From Ascarosepion bandense (Eukaryota; Mollusca; Cephalopoda; Sepiida; Sepiidae), in NCBI GenBank assembly GCA_037127315.1, contig JBBBDQ010001271.1:2336001-2400000 (forward strand): 64,000 nt of DNA, read 5' to 3'. The translations under genes and the position numbers were made by a program. Positions 53,830 through 64,000 of this stretch are shown here, in pieces; position 1 is the stretch's first letter; every line of letters starts with the position of its first letter. Under the pieces are notes generated by a model. The model had not been told where the DNA came from. It searched no databases and was given only the letters and a program-made list of their open reading frames with translations.

Positions 53830-54115
53830 AGGACCAAGTTAGTCCAGAAAAATGCATGTCACATAAAACAAAAACAATCAGAAAGACAGAGTTGAAATTT
53901 CTAGGGCATGTAATGAGGAAAAGGGTATAAAAAAATCTGACAATGGATTGACAACAAGAAGGACAGAGAAAATGAATCACCTACCTAGTAAGATGGCATA
54001 AATGTTTGATGGAACAAGGTTTAGGAGAGATAAAAAAAAATGAAATTTATTAAAAGCTAAAAAAAGTATAAAATTGTGGACAGTCACAATTGTCAATGTC
54101 CTGATAGAACAGGGT
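53830..54115 (+). mobile_element. RTE-like LINE 3' end
   Basis: RKTELKFLGHVMRKRV then, after a stop, a basic region, and finally a 3' end resembling KAKKSIKLWTVT at 54055-54090. It follows the order of the reference 3' end. Confidence 0.75.
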
Positions 54116-54149
54116 ACATAGAAAATTGTCAATTCAAATATAATGATGA

Positions 54150-54335
54150 CTTGACTTCTGTCTCATGGAAATAGGACTGTTTTTTTGAAGATGTGAATTA
54201 TTTTTAATAAGTATAAGTGCTTTTTTTGTTTCCATTTTCTCTAAAACTTTGTTGTTGCTCACATGTTTGGTCCATGGTATTCCCAGGAACCTTCTATAGA
54301 ACCACATTATATTTACATGATTCTCCTCCTCCATC
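54150..54335 (-). mobile_element. RTE-like LINE fragment, inverted relative to its neighbour
   Basis: The minus strand reads NIMWFYRRFLGIPWTKHVSN, then NKVLEKMETKKALILIKNNS. This is the segment that normally lies just upstream of the 53830-54115 piece, but here it is on the opposite strand and downstream. Confidence 0.8.
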
Positions 54336-54487
54336 CTTCAGAAATAACAATAATTCAATTTGAAGGACATGATGAACATTTTTGTTTCACTGTAAATGTT
54401 GAAAATTCTGTCTTATCTGCAAGCTAGAGCATTTTTTCTCTTACTAATGTTCAGAAACAATTTAATACACGAGAGTAATTTCAGAGG

Positions 54488-54641
54488 GTTTTTTTTCAAG
54501 CAAGCTATTGATGAAGAGCTTTGCAAATATATTTGTGAAAGTGATCAATCAAGCTTAGATTTATCATCTGATTGTAAAGAAGGATTTACTAATGAGGTCA
54601 CAATAGATGATTTATTGGATAAAGAAGCAACAATTCACTAA
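54488..54641 (+). CDS. candidate terminal coding exon (hypothetical)
   Basis: A pyrimidine tract ending TTTTTTTTCAAG (54489-54500) is followed by an open frame: QAIDEELCKYICESDQSSLD, then LSSDCKEGFTNEVTIDDLLD, then KEATIH and a stop at 54641. The composition (acidic, mixed, no simple repeat) differs from the low-complexity frames elsewhere and matches no transposon motif I know. AATAAA-like motifs occur about 260 bases later. It could be the last exon of a host gene, or chance. The frame stays open upstream to 54396 but becomes hydrophobic and less protein-like. Confidence 0.25.
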
Positions 54642-54649
54642 GTGCTTTC

Positions 54650-55950
54650 CAAGCAGACTAGTTACTCATTGGCAGCAAAAGAATTTTTGTTTTTACTTTT
54701 CATGGAACTTCAGGTGTGAAATTAATGGAAACCAATTCATATGATGTATTAGAGAATTTTCAATTCTTTTAAAGTAACACAATAACTTTGAAAACAATCA
54801 ACTACACAAAAGTGGATTTTTCTATGTAAATATTTTTATAATTTAAAAAACAAATTACCCTCAAAGATACTTTTTTAACAATATTTAAAATCATATTTTA
54901 GGAAAATAAAAAATTAAAATAAAAAAGGGATAAAAAATATTTCACTATTTTTTTTTTTTTGAAAGTTAATGTTTCTAGTGAATTTAGGAAATGATAATTG
55001 ACAGTTAATTGATTAATAAATGAATTATAAATTTTATTCAAGTATGTAGGGGATACTGGTTCTCAAGTATTTTTCTTTATTATATATTAGCTAGTGTACC
55101 TGCGAAGCCAAAAATGATGGTAATTATTAGAAAATTTTAATAGGAAGTTACAATACAACAAGTCTTAAAACAATGTATTCAGATTCAATTAGCAAAAATA
55201 ATGAATTCCCAACTAACACAAAGGACAATGAACCATTTAATTAATTTGTTCCCTTTATATTTTTTTACATATTCAATAACATTAATTACTCTTGGGGTTA
55301 TATAAATCACATTTGCCTTAGTATTTTCATGTTAGAAATTTAACATAGCAGTGATGTAGAATTATCTCTCAGAAGAAAAAGATTAGCAACAGAACAACAA
55401 AGACAGTGATGACAAAGCCTATTTCAAGAATAAGTTGAAGCAATACAATCATTTGATATACAAAGGTATCTGAATGCCTCATATAAAAGGCTTGAAAAAA
55501 ATAAGATTACAATCTCAGAAATGTAATTAAATGGTTTATTTTGCTTTGGAACTGATTTTAAATGCAAATAAATATTGTATTTGTATAGTTTATTAAAATG
55601 AGTGATTACACATGAAATTAGTAATATCTTCCTTCCCATTATAGATGGGACTGGAAATACATAATTAAAGACACATTGATAATTATTATATGGTTTGATT
55701 TCCATGGAGAGATATAGGAGTGTTTTTTTTTCTGTATTTTGAATTTTTTTTTTTTTATCTAGTGTTATTGCCACCAAAAGCAAAATATCCAAGTCACCAT
55801 TTCTATTTAATACACAATTAAGGGTGGAGGTAAAAGAGATTGCCTCAGGGCTTCTCCAAGGGTATTGATGTCAAAACGAACAAACTAGACTAGAATTTGA
55901 ACTCAGTGTCTGACTTTCACTTTATATATATCCATACTTCTCTTTATCAA
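54650..55950. other. unannotated stretch
   Basis: A/T-rich with several homopolymer runs. GCTAGTGTACCTGCGAAGCC at 55088 faintly resembles a Helitron 3' end but is unsupported. A 122-codon minus-strand frame (55424-55792) is low in complexity and has no motif. Confidence 0.45.
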
Positions 55951-55957
55951 TGTATAT

Positions 55958-56256
55958 TGTGGTGCAGTGAATATCGACTCGGAATGACAATTCGGGGAGC
56001 TGACTTTGAATTCAAGTTGAATTCATCACATTCACTCATGCACAAATAACCTTAGGAAAGGTATTAATCCTTCACTTCCCTCAGGTATGGATCAAATAAT
56101 AGAACAGATTAATTTCTATAGCCTTGAGTGTCAACCAGCCTACTGCAGAAAGCAACGGCAACCTACTACAAGATAATCTTCTGCCGAGTCAATCATGTCT
56201 CTTTTGAGATATGATCACCCAAGCGTGTATAATGTATGGCACTTAACTGATTGACT
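55958..56256 (+). mobile_element. SINE (tRNA/5S family), near full length
   Basis: The head GTGCAGTGAATATCGACTCG and box-B-like GACTTTGAATTCAAG are followed by CACAAATAACCTTAGGAAAG, CTATAGCCTTGAGTGTCAAC, GGCAACCTACTACAAGATAA and the terminus GGCACTTAACTGATTGAC. It is collinear with 31135-31436. Confidence 0.85.
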
Positions 56257-56318
56257 TCTTTTTATATGGAAACTTATTTGGGTATGGTTCCTTTGATCTT
56301 CAGCACAGTAGACAAAGT

Positions 56319-56384
56319 AATAAGTATCTCTATGTATCTCTATGTCTTTATAATAAGTATCTCTATGTATCTCTATGTCTTTAT
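56319..56384. repeat. 32-bp direct repeat, two copies
   Basis: AATAAGTATCTCTATGTATC then TCTATGTCTTTA occurs twice in tandem without differences. Confidence 0.9.
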
Positions 56385-56389
56385 TCAAG

Positions 56390-58165
56390 ACAAGAAAATA
56401 ATGAATGTCGTAACACAACTAAAATTACAACAAGAATATAAAATTCTGAACTAAATGCAATAAACTATTTCTTGATGTTGAACATCTCAAGACAAATTCA
56501 CAAGTTTTCTTGCAGGTCCTAAGATTAATAAATACTTCTTAAGAAAATAATTCAAACCATAACACAGAAATCAGAATCAATATAAAACCTGAAACATCAA
56601 AGTCCAAAACATCAGGTTGATCTAAACATTTCCAGGAAATTTATTTTAATGTTAATAAATTCCCAGCATTATTATTCAGTCAATATCTCTTCCCTATGGT
56701 TTAAATAGTCTTCCTTACCTGTATTGCCAAGCATGGTGAGTACGACAAATCCCCTGAAATGATGGACATGAAAACAGTGGAAGTCATCCAGGGAGGGGTT
56801 CCTCAAATGAGAGTGAAAAAACCCTGATCCAGATCTTTTCTCTACCTGTTAATGTTTTGATTCTACCTTTCAACAAAACTGTATATTTAATCATAAGGAA
56901 ATGATTCTGGTTTTGAGTTAAAATTTTCAAAACAAGGAGTCCTAAAAGAAGCAAAATAAATGCCTCTGAAAGTCGTATGTTTAGAGAATAGACTACATGT
57001 GAAAGAAAATGCCATTTCAATAACTATTCCATTTTCAAAATATGAAGCAAAACCACTTATTAAGAGACTTTTTTCTTGAAAGCATCATTCAAACCAACCA
57101 GTTTTCATTGAAACATTGCTTACTAAAAGTTTTTCAGATTCCATCAAATACAAAAATTAACTTACTCGAATAGATATATCTTGGACTTAGCTGCAATTCT
57201 ATACATTTTTGATTCTCATAATCAGTACAGTTTTCATTATCAATGAATGTCTTGTCCAAAAATGTATTTTTCTGGGTTCAATAAAAAGAGAAATACAATT
57301 GTTTAGACCCTTTCCAACTGTTGCTGCATTTAAGGTCATGTTACAGAATTAACCAACATGTTTTTAATTTTTTTGTTTAAACATTATTTTAATAGATATT
57401 TGTATTTGAGTGGATACTCTGTTTTTCTTCAACTACTGACCTGAATATTCAAGAAATCTTATTAGGAAAATATACATTCTTTTTCCGTAATATTTTGTAA
57501 CATTGTCTTTATATTTGTTTACATTAGGATAACAAAAAAGCAGTTATGCATATTGCAAGAAATCAGAAATTCATGCATTTATAAGCCTTAATTCCACCTT
57601 GTCTGACTACAAATTCCTTAACCTGATGGCTTCTACATCTATAGTAGTCATAGGCATGGCCATATCTGACTACCAGGCACTAGCGTGCAATCATAGTGAA
57701 AATCTGGGCAAGGAAAAATGTCTTCGTCAGAAATCAAACTAAACAATTCATAAAGAAAGAAAGAAAGAAAAACGAAGAAAACATCTGAATGAATGCAGTA
57801 AAAATCTATTTATTTATTAATTTTGGGAGAAAAGGCTGGTTATACTCAGAAAATCTGAGCCCAATTTCCTGCTTTTGTTTACGTTCTGTGCCTAATTTCC
57901 ATTGGAATAGCCAAAAAAAAAAAATGGATGACACTGATGATGTCATCACATTGTCAACTAATAAATCTGGGCAATTTTCTCTGTGCCCAGTGTTTTTTTT
58001 TAGCATCAGCTATGGCCCTGGTCATAGGTTCCAATACTGCAGGAAAATGCATATTTTCTTAACAAGATTTCTCAGATATTCATGTTGATAGATATATATA
58101 AATATACTGATTAAGTATTAAAAAAAAAGAGTATTTACTCATATACAAGTATCTATTAATAATAA
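56390..58165. other. unannotated stretch
   Basis: No gene. A short (AAAG)n lies at 57756-57772. Open frames of up to 99 codons have no motif. Confidence 0.5.
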
Positions 58166-58169
58166 TGTC

Positions 58170-58525
58170 CAAACTTCTTTTATGTGTCATGTCCTTTCAG
58201 AACATAGATGATCATAGCCCTCTATTTCTCCCATCCCATGTTGCTCTTAATACCCTTCTCCTGTTATTCCACTCAATCCCCACTCCACCAACCATCTGTT
58301 CAAGTCTATCAGGTATGTCATGCACTGCTTTCCCTTGACCCTCTTTCTCTCTACCCATCTTGTGAGCATCAGATTCTTCAAGCCCTCCTTCCTCATAACA
58401 TATCCCAAAATTTTCAGCTGTCTTTTCCTGATGTTAAGTATCGGTTTCTTTTTTGTGTCCATTCTCTTGAAAACCTCATCATTGCTCATGTGATCCTTCC
58501 ATGGTATCATCAGCATTTTAAGAAC
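58170..58525 (-). mobile_element. RTE-like LINE 3' end
   Basis: The minus strand has an open frame reading MLMIPWKDHMSNDEVFKRMD, then ILNIRKRQLKILGYVMRKEG, then LKNLMLTRWVERKRVKGKQC, then MTYLIDLNRWLVEWGL. This is the cleanest C-terminal segment of the family, 89 codons without a stop. Truncated at the 5' side near 58525. Confidence 0.85.
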
Positions 58526-58644
58526 ATGCCTATTATTCTGAGTTTATAATTTTACCTAAGTTGGAACTAATAAACAACAATTACTGAATTGCAAAAGCAA
58601 TAAAGCAGTTAGTTTATTTTAAAGACATATCTAAGATTTTCCTT

Positions 58645-58955
58645 CTTTTTCCTTTATATGCTACATGTTTTAAGAATTTGGAAGAATCATGGTTCTCCAC
58701 AACTTTCTATCCTATAACACTAAGCAAGCTTTGTTCCTTTAATATCCCCAATCCCTATTCTGTTGTCCATCATTGCAATCATGCTAAGTTATTCATTGTT
58801 TTCCTGTCTATCTTGCCTTCTGTATGACCTGTGAGTGTTAAATTCTCCAAGTTTTTTTTCTCATTATATGTCCATAGAATTTTAACTGTTTCTTTCTGCA
58901 TCTAAGTACAAGTGCCATTTTGTTCAAATTTCCATTCAAACTTCTTTGTAGCTCA
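58645..58955 (-). mobile_element. RTE-like LINE 3' end, older copy
   Basis: Begins TTTTTCCTTTATATGCTACA at the 3' terminus. Homologous order of the KLWRTM (58700), LGHIMRK-like and KRQLKF-like regions is seen on the minus strand, but with more substitutions than the neighbour at 58170. Confidence 0.7.
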
Positions 58956-58959
58956 CATG

Positions 58960-59465
58960 TATTTTCTTCCAGAAGATTTGTTGGTGGAAGTTAAAAGGGA
59001 TGTAATTAGGCATTGCATGACCTCTATTCAAAACTTGATGGATTTGGATCTAGCAGGCTGATGAGGAATCCTTTGATGTTTGCTAATGGGATCAAAACAT
59101 GTTTGACAGAGTGAATGCTGATTGCCAGCATGTTAATGAGTTTGTTTTTTGATTCACCAATGTAAGAACATTGTCAGAAAGAATTTGTTGTGTATATATG
59201 CCTTTAAATCTGGTGAAAGCACTTTTGGTAGATAAAGAGAAGTATTTGAGTCAAGTCTATTGAGACAATCACAAAGATAAAATGATACTTGAAAAATATA
59301 TTAGTTTCAATATATCTATATCAATCAAATTCAGACTTAACAGTCTGTCTACTTACAGAATTTTGAACAGTATTTTGTCACTCATATTTTCATCACTTTA
59401 ACTGATCAGGAATGAAAACACTTTTTATTTAATTACTTGATTAAAAAATAAACAGTATATAAACA
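58960..59465. other. unannotated stretch
   Basis: Less AT-rich in part (59000-59200), but no motif recognised. Confidence 0.45.
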
Positions 59466-59469
59466 AAAT

Positions 59470-59600
59470 CTTCTTTCTACTTTTATGTGCTCTGTCCCAC
59501 CAGAATGATCAAGGTCCATCATCATGGTCAATCTAGGTTATAGAACCCAATCTGTTTTGCTATTTAACCCATAGCTAGAGAGAGAAGAGATGGATTAATT
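59470..59600 (-). mobile_element. LINE 3' tip joined to a SINE fragment
   Basis: CTTTTATGTGCTCTGTCCCA is the RTE-like 3' tip. At about 59535 it gives way to TATAGAACCCAATCTGTTTT, then AACCCATAGCTAGAGAGAGA, the middle of the tRNA/5S SINE family in reverse. Confidence 0.6.
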
Positions 59601-59762
59601 TGTTTCTGATGAAAGGCCAAGGCTGGGCTGAAATATCAAATATATATATATATATAATAGAAATAAATAAATCCTGTAAAAAAAAACAAAAAAAAACATT
59701 TTTAACTTACAACTTTTTAGTAGTTTTTCCTATACATATTAAGACAGTATACATGGATTATC

Positions 59763-59764
<2 letters not shown>

Positions 59765-59794
<30 letters not shown>
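59765..59794. repeat. (TA)n microsatellite
   Basis: About 15 TA units. A shorter TA run lies at 59641-59657. Confidence 0.95.
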
Positions 59795-59795
<1 letters not shown>

Positions 59796-59799
59796 TTAT

Positions 59800-60140
59800 A
59801 AAATACAGTATGACATATTTATTGATCATAGAATCTTATCAATGAAATATTCCGCTCTTATGGTAAGATGATGCCACTTTATGTGAATATAGTGAAATAT
59901 TTCATTTCTTTGGATATTTTACATTTAATGCTTGAAAAAGTAGAATTCTTTCTTGGGGATTATCAGTTCTCAGCAATAAGCTGTAGAGAAAGAAAGAAAA
60001 TTTAAATTGCTTATTAAATTGCTTGAGATAAAAATCTTATATGGTAAAAGAACATGAAAAAACAGAGTTTATATCTATCCATTCCTATATATAAATTGCA
60101 TATATTTAGACAGCATATCTTTATTCAAAAATGTTTGAAT
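59800..60140. other. unannotated stretch
   Basis: Nothing recognised. Confidence 0.5.
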
Positions 60141-60144
60141 TATA

Positions 60145-60783
60145 TTTTTTTTTAAAATCATTTCACCCTAAGCAAGGTAGAACTGTTACTGATGCACAGG
60201 GAGCTACATAAGAGTAAATGCTTAGGCAGGAGGAGAGTGAAGAGAAAAACGAACCAGTCACAGGAGGTGTCAGAGAAAGAGCAAGAGAAGGATAAGAACA
60301 CAGTTGTGAAGGTAGAGAGAAAGGAAAAGAACAAGATATACGGGGTGATGTAGAAAGGACTGTAGTCAAGTGGATAAGAGATGGGAATTGACATTTCATT
60401 TAAATTCCTGGACGTTGTAGCTGTTACGAAAGCAAGCATATGGAAGGGAGTTCCACGGGCGGGAAGTGCGAGAAAAAAAGCTGCTGGAGCAGAATTGTCG
60501 GTTGCATTTGGTTGATGTAACTGTAAATGGGTGGGACTTTGTTGCCAGTCTTGATGCAGGAGTAAATTGTTGTGGTGGGGGCACCAGTGACTTAAGTTCA
60601 TTGAAGTAGAAGCCATGAAAATATTTATAGAATAGACAGAAGGAAGCCACATGCCACAGGTTAGAAAGTGGCTGGAGTTGAGCTGCCAAGCTGGGACCTA
60701 TCACATTACAGATTCTGCTTTGGAGCCTGTCAAAAACACTGAAATAAACAGCAGAGGCACCTGACCATGACAGCAGTATTCTA
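60145..60783 (-). mobile_element. Jockey/I-like LINE 3' end, second-best copy
   Basis: Minus strand. The A tail is seen as T(9) near 60145. The 3' UTR matches 28262-28500, and the coding part reads YRILLSWSGASAVYFSVFDR, then FYKYFHGFYFNELKSLVPPP, then LATKSHPFTVTSTKCNRQFC, then SSSFFSRTSRPWNSLPYACF and NVQEFK. One frame is open for 102 codons (60704-60396). The copy stops exactly where the fold-back element at 60784 begins. Confidence 0.85.
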
Positions 60784-61307
60784 TATAGACATATTATGTT
60801 AACTTATTTTTATACTGATCTTTTCCAGTTATCTAATCAGTTCCTTGATGTTAAGATGAAAGTCATCAAAAAGGGCACCACTGTTTTGCAAAATATTCTT
60901 TAACAACAATCGATAAATTTAAAATTTTAAAATAACGGTGACAGAGTGTGCATGTTTTTAAAAATTTCTAACACAATTAAATGAGAATTTTATTGCAGTT
61001 ATAATAAATTTGCCTTACTAAGTTACCTCTGGAGATGATCCTAGAAAAGGTCAAAAGTACTTGAGTTAAAAAAAAAAACTACAGCACATTTGTTGATGAA
61101 TTCCATTTTAACGTCAAGGAACTGATTAGATACCTGGAAATGATCAGTATAAAAGTAAGTCGACACAATGTTTATATTATTCAACGAAAGATATTTGAAT
61201 GAAGATATCTTGTTGGCTTCCTTGATGAATTTCCTCTAAACATCAAGGAACTGATTAGATAACTGGAAAGGATCAGTATAAAAATAGGTAAACATAATAT
61301 GTCTATA
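60784..61307. mobile_element. 524-bp fold-back MITE with TA ends
   Basis: The left arm TATAGACATATTATGTTAAC, then TTATTTTTATACTGATC and TCCTTGATGTTAAG (60784-60873) is the inverse of the right arm ending CATAATATGTCTATA (61220-61307). A third, direct copy of the arm lies inside at 61094-61190. Both ends are TATAGAC/GTCTATA, compatible with a TA target site as in Tc1/mariner MITEs. No coding capacity. Confidence 0.8.
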
Positions 61308-61427
61308 TTTTTCAATGAAATACTTATATTATAAAAATACAGTTTTAAGGTATGCTATATTGATGGCTTAAAATACTCAATATCAGGGAAAGAGTATATC
61401 TAAACTTATTTATAAATGGAACTTTGT

Positions 61428-61430
<3 letters not shown>

Positions 61431-61467
<37 letters not shown>
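61431..61467. repeat. (TG)n inside Helitron
   Basis: About 18 TG units. Confidence 0.95.
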
Positions 61468-61469
<2 letters not shown>

Positions 61470-61736
61470 CCGTTACCTATAGATGCCAAAATGGCTGAAC
61501 CGATTTTCTTGAAAATTTACACAGTTGTACTATAAGTGTTTGCGAGTGTTCTTAGCTAGGTTTTGTGTTGAGGTACCATTGATAAATATTGAAAATCGAT
61601 AATGGAAAAAAATCGGGTTATAGAAGGAGTGGTCCGATTTTAATCAAATTTGATTCACTCATAGACAAAGACATAAGAAACAATATTCAGAACTTTCAAT
61701 GTTGCAGTTCTTACAATAGTGCAGAAAATCAATCAT

Positions 61737-61759
61737 ATATATATATATATATATATATG
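61737..61759. repeat. (TA)n inside Helitron
   Basis: About 11 TA units at the position of the TA array in Helitron copy 2. Confidence 0.95.
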
Positions 61760-61946
61760 TATAAATCGATACCAGGAAATCAAAATTTTACTTACATCCA
61801 TTCATTTTTCTTTCAGTGTATGGTTTCGCTTTAACTGGAAACATTTTAGTCTTTTGTGCCAACATCCAAAGAGTCTGAGCTCCAGAACCATGGATTAGTT
61901 TTAAAGCTTTCATTACACCCGAGCAACGTCGGGCTATACTGCTAGT

Positions 61947-62165
61947 GTAAATATAAAAGTGGACATTGAAGTCAAAATCCAGCAGTAGTTTGTTTCTTTC
62001 CTGAGAACAATCTTCAGGCCTGAAAGGTGCATTCAAGGATGAAACAGACTATCTATATCAGAGATATCAAGGATAGAGTGTATGCATGTAAATATAAATG
62101 TGGGTATTGAAGTCAACACCCAGCAATGATAATCTGTTCCATGCTTAAATGCAATCATAAGGCCG
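61947..62165 (+). repeat. diverged direct repeat, about 75 bp x 2
   Basis: TGTAAATATAAAAGTGGACA, then TTGAAGTCAAAATCCAGCAG (61946-62021) recurs as TGTAAATATAAATGTGGGTA, then TTGAAGTCAACACCCAGCAA (62088-62163). The Helitron inserted at the very edge of the first unit. Confidence 0.8.
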
Positions 62166-62169
62166 TGGC

Positions 62170-62510
62170 CATTGACTTCAGATTTATTTAGTAATTCTTT
62201 TATTTATAACCTGACAAAGAAAACATTTCTATATACCATTTTTAAGATGTAATAGGACTAACCTGTAAGATCTTCAGCTAAGAAGAATCTGCAATGTTAT
62301 TGGTCCTGATCTAACACCAGGAACTTTAATGAAAACAGTAATGTGCCAGTTCTTTTGATACTTTCAGGGTAATTGTTATGATGAATTTTCCTCTCTGGTA
62401 CCTAAATATTTTTCATTTAAGTTCAATAATAGATCAGTGGCAAGGCCTCATCATTTACCGTAGAAATAGCTCAAAGTAACCATAAGTTCTGTACTAACGG
62501 TTTCTTCATT
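62170..62510. other. unannotated stretch
   Basis: Nothing recognised. Confidence 0.5.
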
Positions 62511-62514
62511 GTAC

Positions 62515-62730
62515 TTCATTGTAGAACTCTTGTCAGGATCTTGCTTCCCAGTCAAGTATGATCTTCAAAAATTTAAATGCATTGTCAATCATTATCTTTT
62601 GTTTTTTTTTTAATTCCTATTCTTTTACTGTTCTCTCTCCTTAATGGTGTTTTTTTGTCATTTCCTCTAACATTCAGTAAACCCCTTGTATCTTAGTGGC
62701 TTTGGGGGAAATGATTAAAAAAAACATTCC
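62515..62730 (+). mobile_element. Jockey/I-like LINE 3' end fragment
   Basis: GTAGAACTCTTGTCAGGATC, then ATCTTCAAAAATTTAAATGC corresponds to the LWNSL...QEFKC end of the ORF. The 3' UTR ends CCCCTTGTATCTTAGTGGC, then GGGGGAAATGATT and an A(8) tail. Confidence 0.65.
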
Positions 62731-62734
62731 TGCA

Positions 62735-63310
62735 GTGTTTTGTTTTACAAGAGATCTGTTCAATGCAAATTTGCAGAAAGAAAAACAAATGACTGAGCAA
62801 CAAAGCCATGAAGCTAGTAGAAAACAAAAAAGTAAGTGGATTTCTGTACATGTCACGCATGTGGCAATTTAGCCGTGCACTTCAATCAAGTAAATAAGGG
62901 GCGATGGTAGAGCCAATTGAGAAATGCAAGTGATAGCTCAGATCCACTCAAGGGAGGGCATTGGATTACATTCCTGCACTATGTGTTGGCCTTTATTTGA
63001 AAATGTAATTTCGATTGAGTGCTTTGTGGTAATTTTCTTCCAGAGAGCGTAAAAGAAAGATCCATGTAATAAAAATTAAATGAATCTATAGCAATACACA
63101 CACATAAACAAATATATATATGCGTATGTGTGTGTTTATATATACATTTTATATATAGGCAAAATCAATTTTTATGTTTAGCCATCAACTGTACAGACAC
63201 ACACACAGATGTATATAAATACACACACACACTAAAAATGTGTTATGAATGCAGATATATCATTTATTAATAGATATTGTCATGTATATGTACATATGTT
63301 TATAAAGATG
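62735..63310. other. unannotated stretch
   Basis: Short CA and TA runs at 63100-63230. No gene. Confidence 0.5.
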
Positions 63311-63314
63311 TGCA

Positions 63315-63333
63315 TGCACACACACACACACAC

Positions 63334-63364
<31 letters not shown>

Positions 63365-63375
63365 TAGATAGATAT
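63315..63375. repeat. compound (CA)n(TA)n(GA)n(GATA)n microsatellite
   Basis: Four successive simple-sequence blocks in 60 bp. Confidence 0.95.
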
Positions 63376-63379
63376 ATTG

Positions 63380-63820
63380 TGTGTATTAGGCAACAATCTC
63401 TCTTTTATGCAGGTTTCATTAAAAATGATAGACAAGGTGTTATCATTAAGTTTTTATATAATTTTTCATGTGTTCTCATGTTTTTTTCTTTTCAGGACTC
63501 AAATTATATAAAGATTATCCATAAGTTTTGTTTTTTCAAGCACTTTCGTCTATACTTTTAGCCATTATCAAGAATTAGTTTTGTTTTACTTGTAAATAAA
63601 CATGTGTTAAGTTTATGTATAAAGTGTTTGTCTTGTGTATGTTAAGTTCTAAAAATTGCATGTACATTGTTACCGTGTTCATAACTGGTGTTATTAAATG
63701 TAGGAGTTCTCTATTTTATAAGTAATGCCTCCATTATTTTCAGTCTTCTTTTGCATGTGGATGATGCGATTGCTTCTCTACATAAATAGCATCATGAAGT
63801 TCTAGCCACTTACTCATGTA
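63380..63820. other. unannotated stretch with a low-copy repeat
   Basis: Bases 63722-63780 repeat the sequence seen at 46238-46300. Otherwise nothing recognised. Confidence 0.5.
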
Positions 63821-63821
63821 T

Positions 63822-63823
<2 letters not shown>

Positions 63824-63870
<47 letters not shown>
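63824..63870. repeat. compound (TA)n(CA)n microsatellite
   Basis: About 18 TA units then about five CA units. Confidence 0.95.
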
Positions 63871-63934
63871 ATATGGACAACAGTTGGCCTTTTTGACATA
63901 TTTTGCCATCCTATCAGAGAGAATCTGACTAAAC

Positions 63935-64000
63935 AATATGTTCTCCCACAAGACAACATTCCATGTATAACTGTTGCATTCATAATGAATAAGTATAGAT
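63935..64000 (+). pseudogene. Tc1/mariner transposase fragment, cut by window edge
   Basis: VLPQDNIPCITVAFIMNKYR has the second catalytic Asp in a QDN-x-P-C context, as in Tc1-like transposases. The His of the usual PCHT is replaced by Ile. Continues past the end of the window, so the intact extent is unknown. Confidence 0.45.

Larger units (their letters stand above)
61399..61945 (+). mobile_element. non-autonomous Helitron, copy 1 (both ends intact)
   Basis: 547 bp from 5' TC (61399-61400) to 3' CTAG (61942-61945), inserted between A (61398) and T (61946) as expected for a Helitron. The 3' end has the hairpin CCCGA-GCAACG-TCGGG, eight bases before CTAG. The 5' region is ATTTATAAATGGAACTTTGT, then a TG array, then AAAATGGCTGAACCGATTTT. 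No replicase-helicase is encoded. Confidence 0.9.

Noticed and set aside
55085..55110. Helitron 3' end (CTAGTGTACCTGCGAAG)
   Set aside because: No hairpin and no matching upstream body. The similarity is too short.
60158..60652. 164-codon minus-strand open frame
   Set aside because: It runs through the LINE 3' UTR and crosses the true ORF out of frame. The LINE protein is in another frame (60704-60396).

Overview
The window looks like intergenic or intronic DNA from a cephalopod mollusc, most likely an octopus. It is very AT-rich and full of (TA)n, (CA)n and (TG)n arrays. The interspersed repeats are of kinds I associate with octopus and squid: tRNA-derived SINEs, RTE-like LINEs whose copies share one 3' end, and Jockey/I-like LINEs with a short A-tailed 3' end. 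No intact gene was found. There is no convincing host protein-coding gene, functional tRNA or rRNA gene, and no prokaryotic or viral genome. The species assignment is an inference from repeat style.

Layout. 1-5.9 kb: microsatellites, a decayed maT-like mariner, a fold-back MITE with an 8-bp target duplication, and RTE-like LINE debris, part of which is duplicated 1.2 kb downstream. 5.9-12.6 kb: mostly unrecognised, with one SINE, a Jockey-like 3' end, a SINE that abuts (TA)n, and a short hairpin. 12.6-24.3 kb: an unknown repeat present as two inverted copies about 11 kb apart, one of them carrying a MITE and the other preserving the empty site. Between them lie tandem SINEs, the best-preserved Jockey-like LINE (16.8-17.9 kb) and two R2-like C-terminal domains. 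25-34 kb: a possible Copia-type LTR, RTE-like LINEs, a 5S rRNA + tRNA composite SINE, an inverted Helitron and a second maT-like copy. 35.1-37.1 kb: a gutted Ty3/Gypsy element with two LTRs. 37.6-38.4 kb: a DD37E Tc1-like transposase. 40-45.6 kb: an RTE-like LINE interrupted by a SINE, a piggyBac 5' half with its TTAA site, an RNase H fragment, a 586-bp near-perfect palindromic MITE and Jockey-like RT and endonuclease relics. 46.8-48.6 kb: a Tc1-like element and an irritans-type mariner. 49.2-50 kb: a young 110-bp x 7 minisatellite partly derived from the RTE-like LINE. 50-64 kb: more LINE 3' ends, SINEs, a fold-back MITE, a well-bounded Helitron (61.4-61.9 kb) and a Tc1 fragment at the right edge.

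How the parts work together: the elements are parasitic and interdependent rather than a pathway. The A-tailed SINE carries the same 3' tail of about 60 bp as the Jockey-like LINE, which implies that the LINE mobilises it. The MITEs carry 8-bp duplications like those of hAT transposases, but none is encoded here. All transposase and reverse transcriptase reading frames seen are interrupted by stops, frameshifts or deletions.
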